This document shows positions 43,005 to 52,059 of a stretch of DNA of 64,000 nucleotides, piece by piece; the first letter of the stretch is position 1; each line of letters begins with the position of its first letter. The DNA lies in contig NZ_CP108570.1 of assembly GCF_036010505.1 (NCBI RefSeq), positions 1 through 64,000 on the forward strand, read 5' to 3'. The position numbers and the translations under genes are program-made. The stretch comes from Streptomyces sp. NBC_01197. GTDB taxonomy: Bacteria; Actinomycetota; Actinomycetes; Streptomycetales; Streptomycetaceae. The notes under the pieces are model-generated. The model did not search any database. It was given only the letters and a program-made list of their open reading frames with translations, and was not told where the DNA came from.

Positions 43005-43895
43005 TCACCGGACACGCGTGGCTGTCACCGTGCTGTGCCGGGTGGTTCCGGCCTCCACTTCCACTACGGGGCCGCGGCCACAGGTGGTGTACCGCTCTCC
43101 GGACCTCGTCCGCGCCGCCCGGCCGGGTCCGGAGTCCCGCAGAGCGGGGGCCACTTGTGCCCGGAGCGCCGCGGTGAGGGAGCGGGTGAGCGCCACCCGC
43201 CCGTCCGGGAGCTCCACCACGAGGTGCGTGGGCCGGGATACCGGCCCGGTATAGCCGACGATCCGGGCATTCACGGTGTCCGCGTGCCGGATTTTCTGCC
43301 ATCCGCCGGAGCGCCGACGCGGGTACGGGCCGTCCAGCCGTTTCGCGACGAGTCCCTCCAGGCCCTGCTCGGGAAGCACCTCGAACCAGATCCTGGCCTC
43401 TGTGATGTCCGTTGTCATCGGCACCGGCTGCAAGGGTGGGCCGAGCGGGGTGAGCAGATCCACGAGAATCCGCCGACGCTCCGAGTACGGCCAATTCCGT
43501 AGATCGTCTCCGTGGTCAGGATGCGCGAGGACGTCCCACGCCGCGAAGCTGGCGGGCATGGATTTGGCGAGCTGCCGGGCGCGGATGCTGGTGCTCGAAG
43601 CTCTACTGCGCACCGCCCCGAAGTCGAGCCGCCCATTGCGCCACACGCACACCTCACCGTCGAGGAGTACCCCCTCGGGGAGGCGCATGGCCGCTGCCAC
43701 CAGATCAGGCCAGGACGCATTCACCACCCGGCCGGCCCTCGATCGCAGCGTCACCGTGTGCTGACCACGCTGCACCGTCGTCCGGTCACCATCAAATTTC
43801 GGCTCATATGCCCAGTTCGGGCCCTCTGGAAGAGAGGCCATGGCCTGCGCCAAGCCCACCTTGAGCGACGCACTGTCCATCCCTCCAGGGTCCAC
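43005..43895 (-). CDS. ATP-dependent DNA ligase (LigC/LigD-ligase-like)
   Basis: 296 aa. The nucleotidyltransferase domain has motif I EPKFDGDRT (nucleophile Lys near residue 33), LLDGEVCVW (motif III-like), EGLVAKRLDGPY (motif IV) and GGWQKIRHADT (motif V). A small OB-fold C-terminus ends in VVEVEAGTTRHSTVTATRVR, the usual ending of actinobacterial LigC/LigD ligase parts. Polymerase and nuclease domains of full LigD are absent, and no Ku gene is in the window. It could act in plasmid DNA repair or end-joining with host Ku. Start GTG 43895; an ATG at 43880 is possible. Confidence 0.88.
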   Translation of the reverse strand: MDPGGMDSASLKVGLAQAMASLPEGPNWAYEPKFDGDRTTVQRGQHTVTLRSRAGRVVNASWPDLVAAAMRLPEGVLLDGEVCVWRNGRLDFGAVRSRASSTSIRARQLAKSMPASFAAWDVLAHPDHGDDLRNWPYSERRRILVDLLTPLGPPLQPVPMTTDITEARIWFEVLPEQGLEGLVAKRLDGPYPRRRSGGWQKIRHADTVNARIVGYTGPVSRPTHLVVELPDGRVALTRSLTAALRAQVAPALRDSGPGRAARTRSGERYTTCGRGPVVEVEAGTTRHSTVTATRVR

Positions 43896-43943
43896 CCGAT
43901 CGACGCCCTCAGCAGTCCGGCCGGTGATCCCCGGCGGCCGCCC

Positions 43944-44306
43944 TCAGGGAAGCCCGAGCACCGTGTCCGGGCGGCACTGGATACATGCCTGCGCACCCTC
44001 CTCCGTCAACGCGCGCAGCGCCTGCTCCCGGCTGATCGGCCGCACCCGGGCGTAGTCCACCTCTGCATCCCAGCACGCTTCTGGATCCCCGAGCGTCGTG
44101 TGGATGGTGGGCGGCCCGGTTCCGACGCCGCGCTGCGCCACCCACTCTGGTCGCGGCTGCTCGGCCCGCTCCTTCGCGTACTGCTCTTCCTGCGCCTTGC
44201 GCTTCATGGTCGCGATCCACTGGCGGGTGCGCTCCAGGTCCTCAAGTTGCACCTGCTCCATGCACTGGAGGGCGTAGAGCCGCTCTGCGGCAGAACGATC
44301 GGACAT
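43944..44306 (-). CDS. DUF6233-like Streptomyces protein
   Basis: 120 aa from the ATG at 44306. The N-terminal part is a charged helix (EQVQLEDLERTRQWIATMKRKAQE). Then EWVAQRGVGTGPPTIHTTLGDPEACW, VRPISREQALRALTEEGAQACIQCRPDTVLG: the VRPISRxQAxxAL...ACxxCRPDTxLG ending is what I associate with DUF6233, abundant in Streptomyces and of unknown function. A TAGAAT box lies 11 bases upstream of the ATG with no ribosome site, so translation may be leaderless. Confidence 0.72.
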   Translation of the reverse strand: MSDRSAAERLYALQCMEQVQLEDLERTRQWIATMKRKAQEEQYAKERAEQPRPEWVAQRGVGTGPPTIHTTLGDPEACWDAEVDYARVRPISREQALRALTEEGAQACIQCRPDTVLGLP

Positions 44307-44634
44307 AGGTTCGATTCTATCCAAGCCTGCAGATCCGGGAGGTGGCTGGCCTGTCCCGCGAGTGCACCTACCGGATCCGCGCCGGTCGTCGCGGAGACAG
44401 CCACCCGGTACTCCCAAAGGTTCGGGCCAAAGCAGACCCCCCGGTGACCGTATGGGCACTCTTGACGCGCCACGTGCCAAACAGCCTGGGCCGTGGCACA
44501 CTGGGCACATAGCTGGCGGCCGTGGGCTGTCAGAAGTGGAGCCAGGTGACCTGGGGCAGACCGGGAGCCTGGCTCGGCGCATTTCTGGGTGCCTTCCGTG
44601 CAGCCTCGGGTGCCCGCCCGCGGCAGGTAACCGC

Positions 44635-45228
44635 TCAGCAGCGGGTGCTCACCTCGAAGTCAAGCACCACATCTCCGAGCGCCTCTCTGTACGCCGCTCT
44701 GCCCAGCTGCTCAGCACGACATGCGCCCGCGACAATGTCCGCAATCCAAAGCAACGGCTCCGTCCCCCCTGGGACGTGATCGATACGAAAGTCCGTCCCC
44801 TTGGGCAGCGCGTAGCGGCGAGCGTGCTGCAGAGTGGCGATGTCCCTGGCGTTGAGCTGGGGCTCTCGGGCCTCCATATAGAGATGCCCGACCCGGAAGC
44901 CATGAAGTTGGGTAACAAGCTCGGACAGGCACGCCCTCCGCGCGCGCTCCTGTCGGCGTACGGGTACCGGCGAACCGACAGCCACGACGTGTAGGCCGCC
45001 AAGAGTCGCGACTGCGTCGGCCGCAAGTCGACGCTCGCGGTCGTCCATCTCCGTCCAATGGGACTTGGTCGTCTGCCGCCGGCCTCGTCTCTGGAGCATT
45101 GCCTCGCGGGCCTTGTCGATCACGGCGGGCTCGATCACTGCGGCAGCAATGATGTAGAAGCCGGCCGAGTCCCTCTCCTGGAAGGACTCGTCGGACCATG
45201 CGGAAAGAGTGTCGACGCTCGGCGTCAT
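44635..45228 (-). CDS. DUF3800-like protein
   Basis: 197 aa; the ATG at 45228 has GAGGAG upstream. It opens with SAWSDESFQERDSAGFYIIAAAVI, the D-E-S-(hydrophobic strand) start of DUF3800-like proteins, which have an RNase H-like fold. KSHWTEMDDRERRLAADAVATLGGLHVVAVGS and the late DHVPGGTEPLLWIADIVAGACRAEQLG (Asp near 167) complete the expected acidic positions. DUF3800 proteins occur in mobile elements and sometimes beside defence genes. A nuclease role is possible but unproven. Confidence 0.65.
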   Translation of the reverse strand: MTPSVDTLSAWSDESFQERDSAGFYIIAAAVIEPAVIDKAREAMLQRRGRRQTTKSHWTEMDDRERRLAADAVATLGGLHVVAVGSPVPVRRQERARRACLSELVTQLHGFRVGHLYMEAREPQLNARDIATLQHARRYALPKGTDFRIDHVPGGTEPLLWIADIVAGACRAEQLGRAAYREALGDVVLDFEVSTRC

Positions 45229-45757
45229 GCGTGTGGGCTCCTCGTACAGCGGCGACCTGTCACCCCTTGCTGCCGCGTAGACGCTCGCGGACAGGATGCA
45301 GGTGCTAACTCTGTTGCTGCGGCGGATTGTTGATCCGCGTCCGCCGGAGGAGCCGGGGCGGTCCGGGCGAAACTGCTCTCCTGTGCCGATGGTACGGCCA
45401 TGCCCGTCCTGTGTTCCCCCTGGTCCATGGCCACCATTCTTCCGGCTTACGGCTGAACGGTGTTAGCCCTGTGGAAAACCCCAGGCCATCGATCGTCAGC
45501 AACTGCCATCTCCTGGACCTGGTCCACCGAACGCTGGCATCACTCAGAGCTGGAGACGACCGACGGCCGCCGGTGGCCACGCCGGGTACGGACAGCCCAG
45601 AGGCGGCTCTCCCGACTGATCAACCGGGCGGCGATCCACGCGGATCGCGGGTTCCGGAGTTCCCCGAGCTGTTCGGCGAGAGGGTCCGGGTGTGGGCGTG
45701 AGATCGTCAACCGTCGTCTCATTGGCGTCACGGACAAACTGGGGGAAAGGGACAGCT
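45229..45757. other. Gene-free stretch
   Basis: About 530 bases between the DUF3800-like gene and the 63-aa membrane-protein gene. Open frames here have poor codon usage and no recognisable product. No repeats or RNA genes were seen. Confidence 0.45.
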
Positions 45758-45949
45758 GTGGATGAGCGCTCCATCGCACGCGGTGTTAAGAAGGGGATCC
45801 GCGAGGCCCGACGTCAGCGTGAGCGGCCGTCCTTGAGGCAGTACAAGGGTTGGCGATTCCCTCTGGTGCTGGTCCTGCGGTACCCGAAGGTGATCAGCTG
45901 TCTCGGCGTTGTGTTCTTAGTTCTACTGGCCAGGTCCGGGAAGTCGTGA
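45758..45949 (+). CDS. Small membrane protein (63 aa)
   Basis: The GTG at 45758 follows GGGGGAAAGGGA at a good spacing. The product starts with a basic, helical stretch (ERSIARGVKKGIREARRQRERP) and ends with one hydrophobic helix (VISCLGVVFLVLLA). The gene is short but the ribosome site and charge pattern support it. Function unknown; its neighbours give no hint. Confidence 0.5.
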   Translation: MDERSIARGVKKGIREARRQRERPSLRQYKGWRFPLVLVLRYPKVISCLGVVFLVLLARSGKS

Positions 45950-46168
45950 CAGCAGGGGCACGGTGATCGGGGCCCGGATGCCGTCGAGGGCGTAAGACGC
46001 ACGACTGCGGTCGGTGGCCACCCGCACCACCGACTAGATCAGCCACAAATCCCTTCTCCAAGACCACGACGGACCGACGGCCGCCGACGTTGACCAGCCG
46101 CCCCGGCGGGGCACCACAGGCCCCCCGGGGCCGAGGAGCTACCGACCCCCCGCGCAGCGCTCCCCTGC

Positions 46169-47146
46169 CTACATGGTCGGGACGTTCTGCAAGGCCAGTG
46201 TGGTGTGGCCTTGGGCGAGCAGGGCCTGGAGATGCGCCTGGTACTGGTAGGCGTGGTGGTACCTGTCGTCTGCGGCGATGTCTGCGCGCATCCGCACGAT
46301 GCTGACTCCGATGGTCGCTGCGGAGGCGATGTCAGCGATCTGGAGCCAGAGGGTATGGGCCCGGTCTGCGATCTGGGTAGCCACCACGGCGTTGCCGGTA
46401 CGCATTCGGCGGTCGGCTACGTCCCGGTACAGCACGATGGCGCCGGCGTTGTCGCCGAGTGCGGCGGCGAGATCGGCGCGCAGGGTGCGGGCGTCGAGTG
46501 CCTCGCTGTGGCTGGGGCCGTGGATGGCGGCCACCCCGTCGTCGTGTGCCTGGGCGAGCTGGTAGGCGCGGGAGAGGTCACCAGCATCCGCGTACCGCTG
46601 GATCGTCAGGAGGGTGGGCGCCTGTTCCCGAGGAGCTTCGGCCAGCTGCTGGGGAACAGGCGCTGACTGTCTCCGGGCTCGGGCGGCGGGCCGTTGTACG
46701 GGGGGCTGGGGTTGGGCCTGGTCCTGCTTCTTGGCGGCCTGGGCGAGCAGCCGCTGGAGGTTGGACTGCACGGGAGCGGGCGGCGCCTGGTCGGCCTGCT
46801 GCTGAGCTGGCAAAGCGGCTGCCGGAGCTGGCGGTGTCTTCTTCCGCCGTGGGGTTTTGGCCCGTACAGGCTGGCCGGCTTCGATGGTGCGGTCCGGGCT
46901 GATGATCAGTGGCCACACCGTGCCGTCCGTATCGATCGCCTCGGCCCTGACCGGGCGTGGGGGCTGGAGCCGCGAGGCGGTCAGGGCCACGGCATCGGTC
47001 GCTGCGCCCCGGGTGGGATACGTGCTGTCCGGGGCGGCCGGGCCGGTGATGGTGACAGCGCCGGACTCGTCCGCGAGCAGCCGGTAGAGGGGCCAGGCGG
47101 GTACCGGCGGGGTGGTGGCCACGGTGTTGTTCGTTCCTTCGTTCAC
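46169..47146 (-). CDS. T4SS-operon protein with helical repeat C-terminus
   Basis: 325 aa from the GTG at 47146, which overlaps the lipoprotein stop (GTGA). The N-terminal part (PLYRLLADESGAVTITGPAAPDSTYPTRGAA) is a small beta-rich unit, then a Lys/Pro/Gln-rich linker (about 110-200). Helix pairs follow (LSRAYQLAQAHDDGVAAIHG, RTLRADLAAALGDNAGAIVLYRDVADR), tetratricopeptide-like. No membrane helix. Last gene of the minus-strand conjugation operon; probably a cytoplasmic accessory or regulator of transfer. Confidence 0.6.
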   Translation of the reverse strand: MNEGTNNTVATTPPVPAWPLYRLLADESGAVTITGPAAPDSTYPTRGAATDAVALTASRLQPPRPVRAEAIDTDGTVWPLIISPDRTIEAGQPVRAKTPRRKKTPPAPAAALPAQQQADQAPPAPVQSNLQRLLAQAAKKQDQAQPQPPVQRPAARARRQSAPVPQQLAEAPREQAPTLLTIQRYADAGDLSRAYQLAQAHDDGVAAIHGPSHSEALDARTLRADLAAALGDNAGAIVLYRDVADRRMRTGNAVVATQIADRAHTLWLQIADIASAATIGVSIVRMRADIAADDRYHHAYQYQAHLQALLAQGHTTLALQNVPTM

Positions 47147-47808
47147 TGGAGTGAGAGGGCGCTGACGCGCCACGGTGCTCCCGCGGCCGCGCGGGTGAGT
47201 GAGGCGTAGGCGGTGTATGTCTCGGGGGCGCCTCGCCAGTTGTCGCGGCCGGTCACGGTGACGGTCACGGCCCACTGCCGGTAGGCGGTGGTGCCGGTGT
47301 CCGGCGGGATCCCGGCGTCCGCGGACTTCATCATGTCGACGGCGGTGTACGCGTGGTGCGCGGTCCAGGTGTCCCACTCACTGCCGGGCGCCGAGCGGGG
47401 CTTGCCCGCACGGAGTTGGGCGGCGTAGGTGGCGGTGCACCATCCGGCGTCTGCGGTACGGGCGGCGGCCTGGTAGCGGGAGGTGTCCACCGTGGTGTCG
47501 TAGGTCATCAGCGCGGTGATGGCGCCCTTGCTGACGGCGGTGGCATCCGTCTGCGTGACCGAGCCGGGGGAGGGGATCCCGCCCGTCGGCTGGCTGGCCG
47601 AGCGGGTGGGAAGAGGCTCTGCAGGGCTGGCGTTCGGCGGATCCGAGTAGGGGCCGGCGCCCGTGGGGGCCGGTGTCGTGGGGGCCGCGGTGGAGTGGTC
47701 CGCGTTGTCCGTGCCCAGGATTCCCCCGCCGGAGCTGCAGCCACCGGCCAGCAGGCAGACGGCCCCGGCAGTGGTCGCGATGCGAATGAGCGGGCCGCGC
47801 GTGGTCAT
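47143..47808 (-). CDS. Lipoprotein of conjugation operon
   Basis: 221 aa. Signal peptide with lipobox: AGAVCLLAGGCSSGG (Cys near residue 24). A Pro/Thr/Ser-rich linker follows, then a domain from about residue 85 (AISKGAITALMTYDTTVDTSRYQAAARTA in pattern) with WRVSALSLQ at the end. This resembles the NTF2-like/VirB8-like periplasmic domains of Gram-positive conjugation proteins. Coupled by ATGA to the transglycosylase gene and by GTGA to the next, so it probably sits outside the membrane in the secretion complex. Confidence 0.72.
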   Translation of the reverse strand: MTTRGPLIRIATTAGAVCLLAGGCSSGGGILGTDNADHSTAAPTTPAPTGAGPYSDPPNASPAEPLPTRSASQPTGGIPSPGSVTQTDATAVSKGAITALMTYDTTVDTSRYQAAARTADAGWCTATYAAQLRAGKPRSAPGSEWDTWTAHHAYTAVDMMKSADAGIPPDTGTTAYRQWAVTVTVTGRDNWRGAPETYTAYASLTRAAAGAPWRVSALSLQ

Positions 47809-48818
47809 CCGAACCTCCTGATTTTCTGGGGCTTGCTGGCGTAGTAGGCATCGGTCAGAGATGCGGTGCGGACGTCCTGCCCGGTCCTCGGAGCGTGGAC
47901 CATCATCCCGTTCCCGATGTAAATCCCGATGTGGTCGTAGTCGCCCGGCCCGTTCAGGGCGAAAGCAATGACGTCGCCAACCTGAATGTCCTTCTTGCTG
48001 ATGGCCTTGCCCTGGGTGGCCTGTGCCTGGCTGGTACGCGGCAGGAGGATGGACCCGTGGGAGGCGTGATAGACGGCGTTCTGTACCAGGCTGGAGCAGT
48101 CGAAGCCCTTGATCGAGGCGCCTTGGGCCACCCCGTATGAGGGTCCGTCGACTGAGCCCCCACCCCACGAGTAGGGGGTCCCCATCCAGCGCTCGGCCGC
48201 GGCCACCACCTGGGACCCGAACGCACTGCCCTGCTCACCCTCGGCGTACTTGCTGATCAACTTGGTGATGCGGTCGACGTACTGCTGCGTCTCGGGGAAC
48301 GGCGGCATCCCGTGGGCCGCCCGCACCGCATCAGGGCCTGCGTTGTACGCGGCGAGCATCAGCCGCGTGACGTCAGCGTTCTCGATCTTGTAGCTGCGGA
48401 CCTTTTTGGCGAGCCAGCAGTCGTACCGGGCCTGGGTCATGATCGCGTCAGGGGCGCTGAATACGTCGGCCGTTCCGCTGTTGTCCGCGTCGACACCCCA
48501 GGTTTTCCAGGTACCGGGCATGAACTGGGAAATCCCCTGGGCTCCGGCGGGTGACGTCCGGTGGGCGCCCCAATTCGATTCGGCCTCGATCTGCGCGGCA
48601 ATCAGCGGTGACGAGACGTCAGTACACGTGGTCCCGGCTTTCACCACCCAATCCCGGTACTCGGCCGGAACAAGCTGACGTTTCAGGAACAACGAGGTTC
48701 CACCGGAGTCGGCATCGTCACTGGTTGCACCCCCGACGATGGCAAGCGCCACCAGGGCGGCGAATGCTGCGCCGGCCGCGAGGAAGGCGGCCGGTCCGCC
48801 ACGGAGCGGACTACTCAT
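47805..48818 (-). CDS. Bifunctional lytic transglycosylase-NlpC/P60 peptidase
   Basis: 337 aa, VirB1-like wall-opening enzyme for the conjugation channel. An N-terminal hydrophobic anchor (AFLAAGAAFAALVALAIVGG) precedes a soluble lytic transglycosylase domain (about 60-180) with catalytic Glu in AQIEAESNWG, SPAGAQGISQFMPGTW and LAAYNAGPDAV. An NlpC/P60 domain (about 205-335) has Cys in GFDCSSLVQ and His in DHIGIYIG. The same two-domain enzyme occurs in other Gram-positive T4SS loci. First gene of its operon, divergent from the main T4SS operon. Confidence 0.93.
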   Translation of the reverse strand: MSSPLRGGPAAFLAAGAAFAALVALAIVGGATSDDADSGGTSLFLKRQLVPAEYRDWVVKAGTTCTDVSSPLIAAQIEAESNWGAHRTSPAGAQGISQFMPGTWKTWGVDADNSGTADVFSAPDAIMTQARYDCWLAKKVRSYKIENADVTRLMLAAYNAGPDAVRAAHGMPPFPETQQYVDRITKLISKYAEGEQGSAFGSQVVAAAERWMGTPYSWGGGSVDGPSYGVAQGASIKGFDCSSLVQNAVYHASHGSILLPRTSQAQATQGKAISKKDIQVGDVIAFALNGPGDYDHIGIYIGNGMMVHAPRTGQDVRTASLTDAYYASKPQKIRRFG

Positions 48819-48905
48819 CGCACCCCCCGGTACGCCACTTTTCGGACGCCGCAGCTGTTATCTGTCATGCAGGCCAACCCCCCCGTAATTTGCTCCAGCT
48901 TACGG

Positions 48906-48944
48906 GAGTTGACGGAACGTGCCAGGAAAATAACCGTCTGGCAC
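48906..48944 (+). promoter_or_regulatory. Promoter and operator of main T4SS operon
   Basis: TTGACG (48909-48914) and TAACCG (48931-48936) are 16 bases apart, a plausible sigma-70-type promoter. An inverted repeat GTGCCAG/CTGGCAC (48919-48925, 48938-48944) brackets the -10, so a repressor there would block it. Another dyad, CCGTAA/TTACGG, lies just upstream near 48881-48904. Confidence 0.55.
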
Positions 48945-48981
48945 AATTGCTTTTCCTGCGGATGGTTTAGGGGGAACAACC

Positions 48982-49596
48982 GTGTCTGATGGGGCTCCAG
49001 TCAATCACTGGCTGCCGAATGCGGTAGCAGATCCGGCCCGGCCGGAGACGCACTCCCAGCCGGTCGCCGCGTACGAGCCGGCGGTCAGCGGGCCTCAACC
49101 CGGGGTCACCGCACCGCCGATGGGGCTGCCCGTTGCAACTGCGCCTGCTGGCGCGGCCCGTTGGTGGTGGCTGGGATGCCACGGCGGGGCGGGCGCGACG
49201 TCGCTGTGCGCGGCTGTACCTGGAGGGGCGGAAGCGGGCCGGTACTGGCCGATGGCCACGGCGGGCGGCCCGCAGCACCGTGTGGTGCTCGTGGCCCGGT
49301 CGACGGCAAGCGGGCTGCAGGCCGCACAGGTGGCGGCCCGTCAGTGGGCGTCCGGCACGCTGCCCGGTGTCGAGCTGCTGGGCCTGGTGGTCGTCGCCGA
49401 TGCTCCGGGGCGGCTGCCCGCACCGCTGCGTGATCTGCGGCGGCTGGTGTCCGGCGGGGTGCCGCGCTTGTGGACGGTGCCCTGGATGGAGACCTGGAGG
49501 CTCGGCGAACCGCCGGCCTCTGCTGTACCCCCGGAGCTGGCAAAGGGGCTGGCCCGGGAACTGCTTGCACTCACCGAATCGGGGATTCATGTCTGA
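48982..49596 (+). CDS. Degenerate P-loop protein, first gene of T4SS operon (DUF6668-like)
   Basis: 204 aa; the GTG at 48982 follows AGGGGGAAC. After a Pro-rich 60-residue start comes WWWLGCHGGAGATSL, which looks like a P-loop without the usual Lys (GGAGATS), then RVVLVARSTASGLQAAQVAARQW and LGLVVVADAPGRLP, a Rossmann-like order. I associate this with DUF6668, found in actinobacterial conjugation loci. The lost Lys suggests binding without ATP hydrolysis. Its end overlaps the next gene by 8 bases. Confidence 0.65.
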   Translation: MSDGAPVNHWLPNAVADPARPETHSQPVAAYEPAVSGPQPGVTAPPMGLPVATAPAGAARWWWLGCHGGAGATSLCAAVPGGAEAGRYWPMATAGGPQHRVVLVARSTASGLQAAQVAARQWASGTLPGVELLGLVVVADAPGRLPAPLRDLRRLVSGGVPRLWTVPWMETWRLGEPPASAVPPELAKGLARELLALTESGIHV

Positions 49597-49891
49597 TCTG
49601 CTCATCGCGCTGGGCGACGCTGCCACGCACTCCACACACCTGCTCGCCGTGCCGGACCCGTCCAAAGGCGGCGGCAACCCACCCGGCATGGACAAGCTCC
49701 TGGTCATCCTTCACTGGGTATTCGTCATCGTCACGATCGCGTGCGTCGCCGGCATTCTGACGGTCGCCGGGAAGATGGCCATCGCGCACAACAACGGCGA
49801 AGGCCGCGAACACATGGGCGGCCTGGGCAAGGTGCTCTTTGCCTGCGTCCTGGCTGCGTCCGCCTCCGGCATCGTCACCGCGCTCACCTGA
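49589..49891 (+). CDS. VirB2/TrbC-like two-helix membrane protein
   Basis: 100 aa from the ATG at 49589. A short N-terminal segment, two hydrophobic helices (LLVILHWVFVIVTIACVAGILTV in sequence, then VLFACVLAASASGIVTAL) and a small charged loop (AHNNGEGREHMGG). This is the size and topology of pilin-like VirB2/TrbC subunits of Gram-positive systems. It overlaps the gene before, and its TGA overlaps the next ATG, so the whole set is coupled. The assignment rests on topology and position. Confidence 0.65.
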   Translation: MSDLLIALGDAATHSTHLLAVPDPSKGGGNPPGMDKLLVILHWVFVIVTIACVAGILTVAGKMAIAHNNGEGREHMGGLGKVLFACVLAASASGIVTALT

Positions 49892-50664
49892 TGGCGCGCG
49901 AGGCAGACAACCGAGCAGAGCAGGACCAGGACGACGTCACCAGCCCCTGGGCCTCGCGCTGGTGGCAGATGAGCGCGCTGTTCCTCGCCGTGCTGCTCGT
50001 CCTCGGAGTCCTCGTCGTCATCAAGAGCGGTGGCGGTTCCTCCAAGGGAGAGGCGGGGCCTTCCGCACCGACGTCTTCGCCCTCCGCCTCGGCGAGCACG
50101 GGGAAGGGCGCCTGCCCGGAACTCACCGATACGGGGCAGGAGATCCCGCGTACGGCTCCGCCCGCGAACTGGGCGCTCTTCCGCACCGTGGCGGTCCCCT
50201 CCAGCAAAGCCTCCGGGCCCGCGGTCGTGAACGGTGACGTCGCGCGCTGCTACGCGCACACACCAACCGGCGCTCTCTTCGCGGCCGCGCAGATCTCCAT
50301 CCGCTACACCGTCGCGTCCGACTGGCAAACCGTGATCAAGAAGCAGACCTACGGGGACGGCCAGGCAGGACTGATCAAGCAGCGGGCCAAATACGAGAAG
50401 GAGCACACCCCGGTCGCTCCGGTCCCCGGTGAGCTGGGCCAGTTCGCCGGATTCCAGTTCGTCACGTACAGCAAGGACATTGCGGTCCTCCAACTCGTCA
50501 CGAAGTTCTCCGGATCGTCGGCGGACAGTGCCCTGCAGGTCTCCACGGTGACCCTGCACTGGGACAGCACCAAGGGGGACTGGCTGTACGAGATTCCCGC
50601 CGTGGCGGCCCCGCAGAAGTCAGTGCCGGACCTGTCCGGCTACGTGACGTGGGGAGGGCTGTAG
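49891..50664 (+). CDS. Bitopic T4SS component with extracytoplasmic domain
   Basis: 257 aa from the ATG at 49891 (TGATG overlap). A charged cytoplasmic tail, one transmembrane helix (MSALFLAVLLVLGVLVVI, about 27-44), a Ser/Gly/Ala linker and a 170-residue outer domain with Cys at ACPELTD and ARCYAHT (a possible disulfide) and SALQVSTVTLHWDSTKGDWLYEIP. The layout is that of VirB8/TcpC-like proteins, but sequence alone does not prove it. It lies between the pilin-like and VirB6-like genes. Confidence 0.65.
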   Translation: MAREADNRAEQDQDDVTSPWASRWWQMSALFLAVLLVLGVLVVIKSGGGSSKGEAGPSAPTSSPSASASTGKGACPELTDTGQEIPRTAPPANWALFRTVAVPSSKASGPAVVNGDVARCYAHTPTGALFAAAQISIRYTVASDWQTVIKKQTYGDGQAGLIKQRAKYEKEHTPVAPVPGELGQFAGFQFVTYSKDIAVLQLVTKFSGSSADSALQVSTVTLHWDSTKGDWLYEIPAVAAPQKSVPDLSGYVTWGGL

Positions 50665-50667
50665 GCC

Positions 50668-52059
50668 ATGGGCTGGTGCGATTTCTGGGATGACAATCTG
50701 TCGGCCCTGGGCCGGCCCCCGGCCTGCGAGGCGAAGGACGGCGCGACCGGTGCGGTGAAGGACGCCGCGTCGAGCGCCTGGGAGTCCATCGTCCACTCGT
50801 TCCAGGAGGGGGCGGTGTGGATGGTCCGGGAGCTGGCGCTGGGCTGGCTGAGCGCCGATACACCGACCCTCAACAAGGACTCGGGGCCGCTCGCGTTCCT
50901 GCTCAGCAGCACGTTCGCCATCACGACGTGGCTGGCGGTCCTGTGCCTGCTCGTGGCGGCCGGGAAGATGGCCTGGACCCGGCGGACCGAACCGGCGCAA
51001 GAGGCTGCGAAAGGCATGGTCCGCCTGGTGGTGGCGACCTCCACGGCGGTCGCCGCGGTCAACCTGCTGACCAAGGGCGGTGATCTGTTCTCGAACTGGA
51101 TCGTGAACAGGTCCATTGGCTGCCCCGGAGACTCCGCCACCCATGCCTGCATCGAGGCGTTCAGCAACAAGCTGCTGGAGATGTCGACGCTGAAGAACGT
51201 GGACCAGCTGTCGGTCTCGCTGATCATCGCGATTCTCATGTCGCTGTCCGGGCTCATCCAGCTGTTCAGCGTGATCGTCCGGCAGTCACTGCTGTTCGTC
51301 CTGGTGGGGACTCTCCCGATGGCTGCAGCGGCGTCCGGATCGGAGCAGGGCCAAGCCTGGTGGAAGAAGTCGGTGGGGTGGCTGCTGGCGTTCATCTGCT
51401 ACAAACCTGCCGCCGCGATCATCTACGCCACAGCGTTCAGCCAATTCCAGACCAACGACTCCAAGGACCTGATGCCACAGCTGTACGGGGTGGCTCTGCT
51501 GATCATGTCCGCGTTCACCCTGCCCGCGCTCATGAAGTTCATTGCGCCGGTCATCGACAATGTGGGCGGGGGCGGCCTCGCCGGTATCGGTGGTGGCGGC
51601 GGTGGTGGGGGTATGGCGTCCCGCGTGGCAACCGGCGCCATCGCCATCAAGAGCGGCGGCGCCAGTCTCGCGGCCAAGGGTGCGGCCAAGGGCGCCTCCA
51701 GTGCCAGCGGAGCCAAGCCCGCCGGCGGCGGCCCCACTTCTCCGCCGGGCGGCGGATCCGGCGGCGGGAAGCCTCCGGGCGGCACTCCGCCGAACGGTGG
51801 CGCACCCTCCCAGCCCTCCGCCGGCCCCAACGGTGGTACACCGCCCGGTCAGAGCGGGGGCACCGCACCCACGTCCGGCACATCCGGCCCGGCGAACCGG
51901 CCCTCCGGCGGGGTGCCTCCGGCTCGCTCATCCGGCGCCGGCTCCACCCCCAACGGCCCCGGCCCCGGTGGTTCTCAACCGGCCCGGCCCGCACAACAGC
52001 CGACACGTCCCTCGCAGCAGAACAAGAACGGTGGTGGACCCAGTGGCAGCAGCAGGTGA
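50668..52059 (+). CDS. VirB6/TrbL-like polytopic T4SS protein
   Basis: 463 aa. An N-terminal 55 residues with CDFWDD and PACEAKD, then five or six transmembrane helices (AFLLSSTFAITTWLAVLCLLVAAG, SVSLIIAILMSLSGLIQLFSVIV, LLFVLVGTLPMAAAA, WLLAFICYKPAAAIIYA, GVALLIMSAFTLPALM). The last 170 residues are a Gly/Pro/Ser-rich tail with GGGGGGGGMAS. Polytopic core plus disordered tail is the VirB6/TrbL pattern of Gram-positive conjugation systems. It starts 4 bases after the preceding gene. Confidence 0.8.
   Translation: MGWCDFWDDNLSALGRPPACEAKDGATGAVKDAASSAWESIVHSFQEGAVWMVRELALGWLSADTPTLNKDSGPLAFLLSSTFAITTWLAVLCLLVAAGKMAWTRRTEPAQEAAKGMVRLVVATSTAVAAVNLLTKGGDLFSNWIVNRSIGCPGDSATHACIEAFSNKLLEMSTLKNVDQLSVSLIIAILMSLSGLIQLFSVIVRQSLLFVLVGTLPMAAAASGSEQGQAWWKKSVGWLLAFICYKPAAAIIYATAFSQFQTNDSKDLMPQLYGVALLIMSAFTLPALMKFIAPVIDNVGGGGLAGIGGGGGGGGMASRVATGAIAIKSGGASLAAKGAAKGASSASGAKPAGGGPTSPPGGGSGGGKPPGGTPPNGGAPSQPSAGPNGGTPPGQSGGTAPTSGTSGPANRPSGGVPPARSSGAGSTPNGPGPGGSQPARPAQQPTRPSQQNKNGGGPSGSSR

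Noticed and set aside
39864..43502. 1212-codon plus-strand frame opposite the second transposase
   Set aside because: Antisense shadow of tnpA with shadow-type composition; it also runs across the transposon's inverted repeat into the ligase gene.
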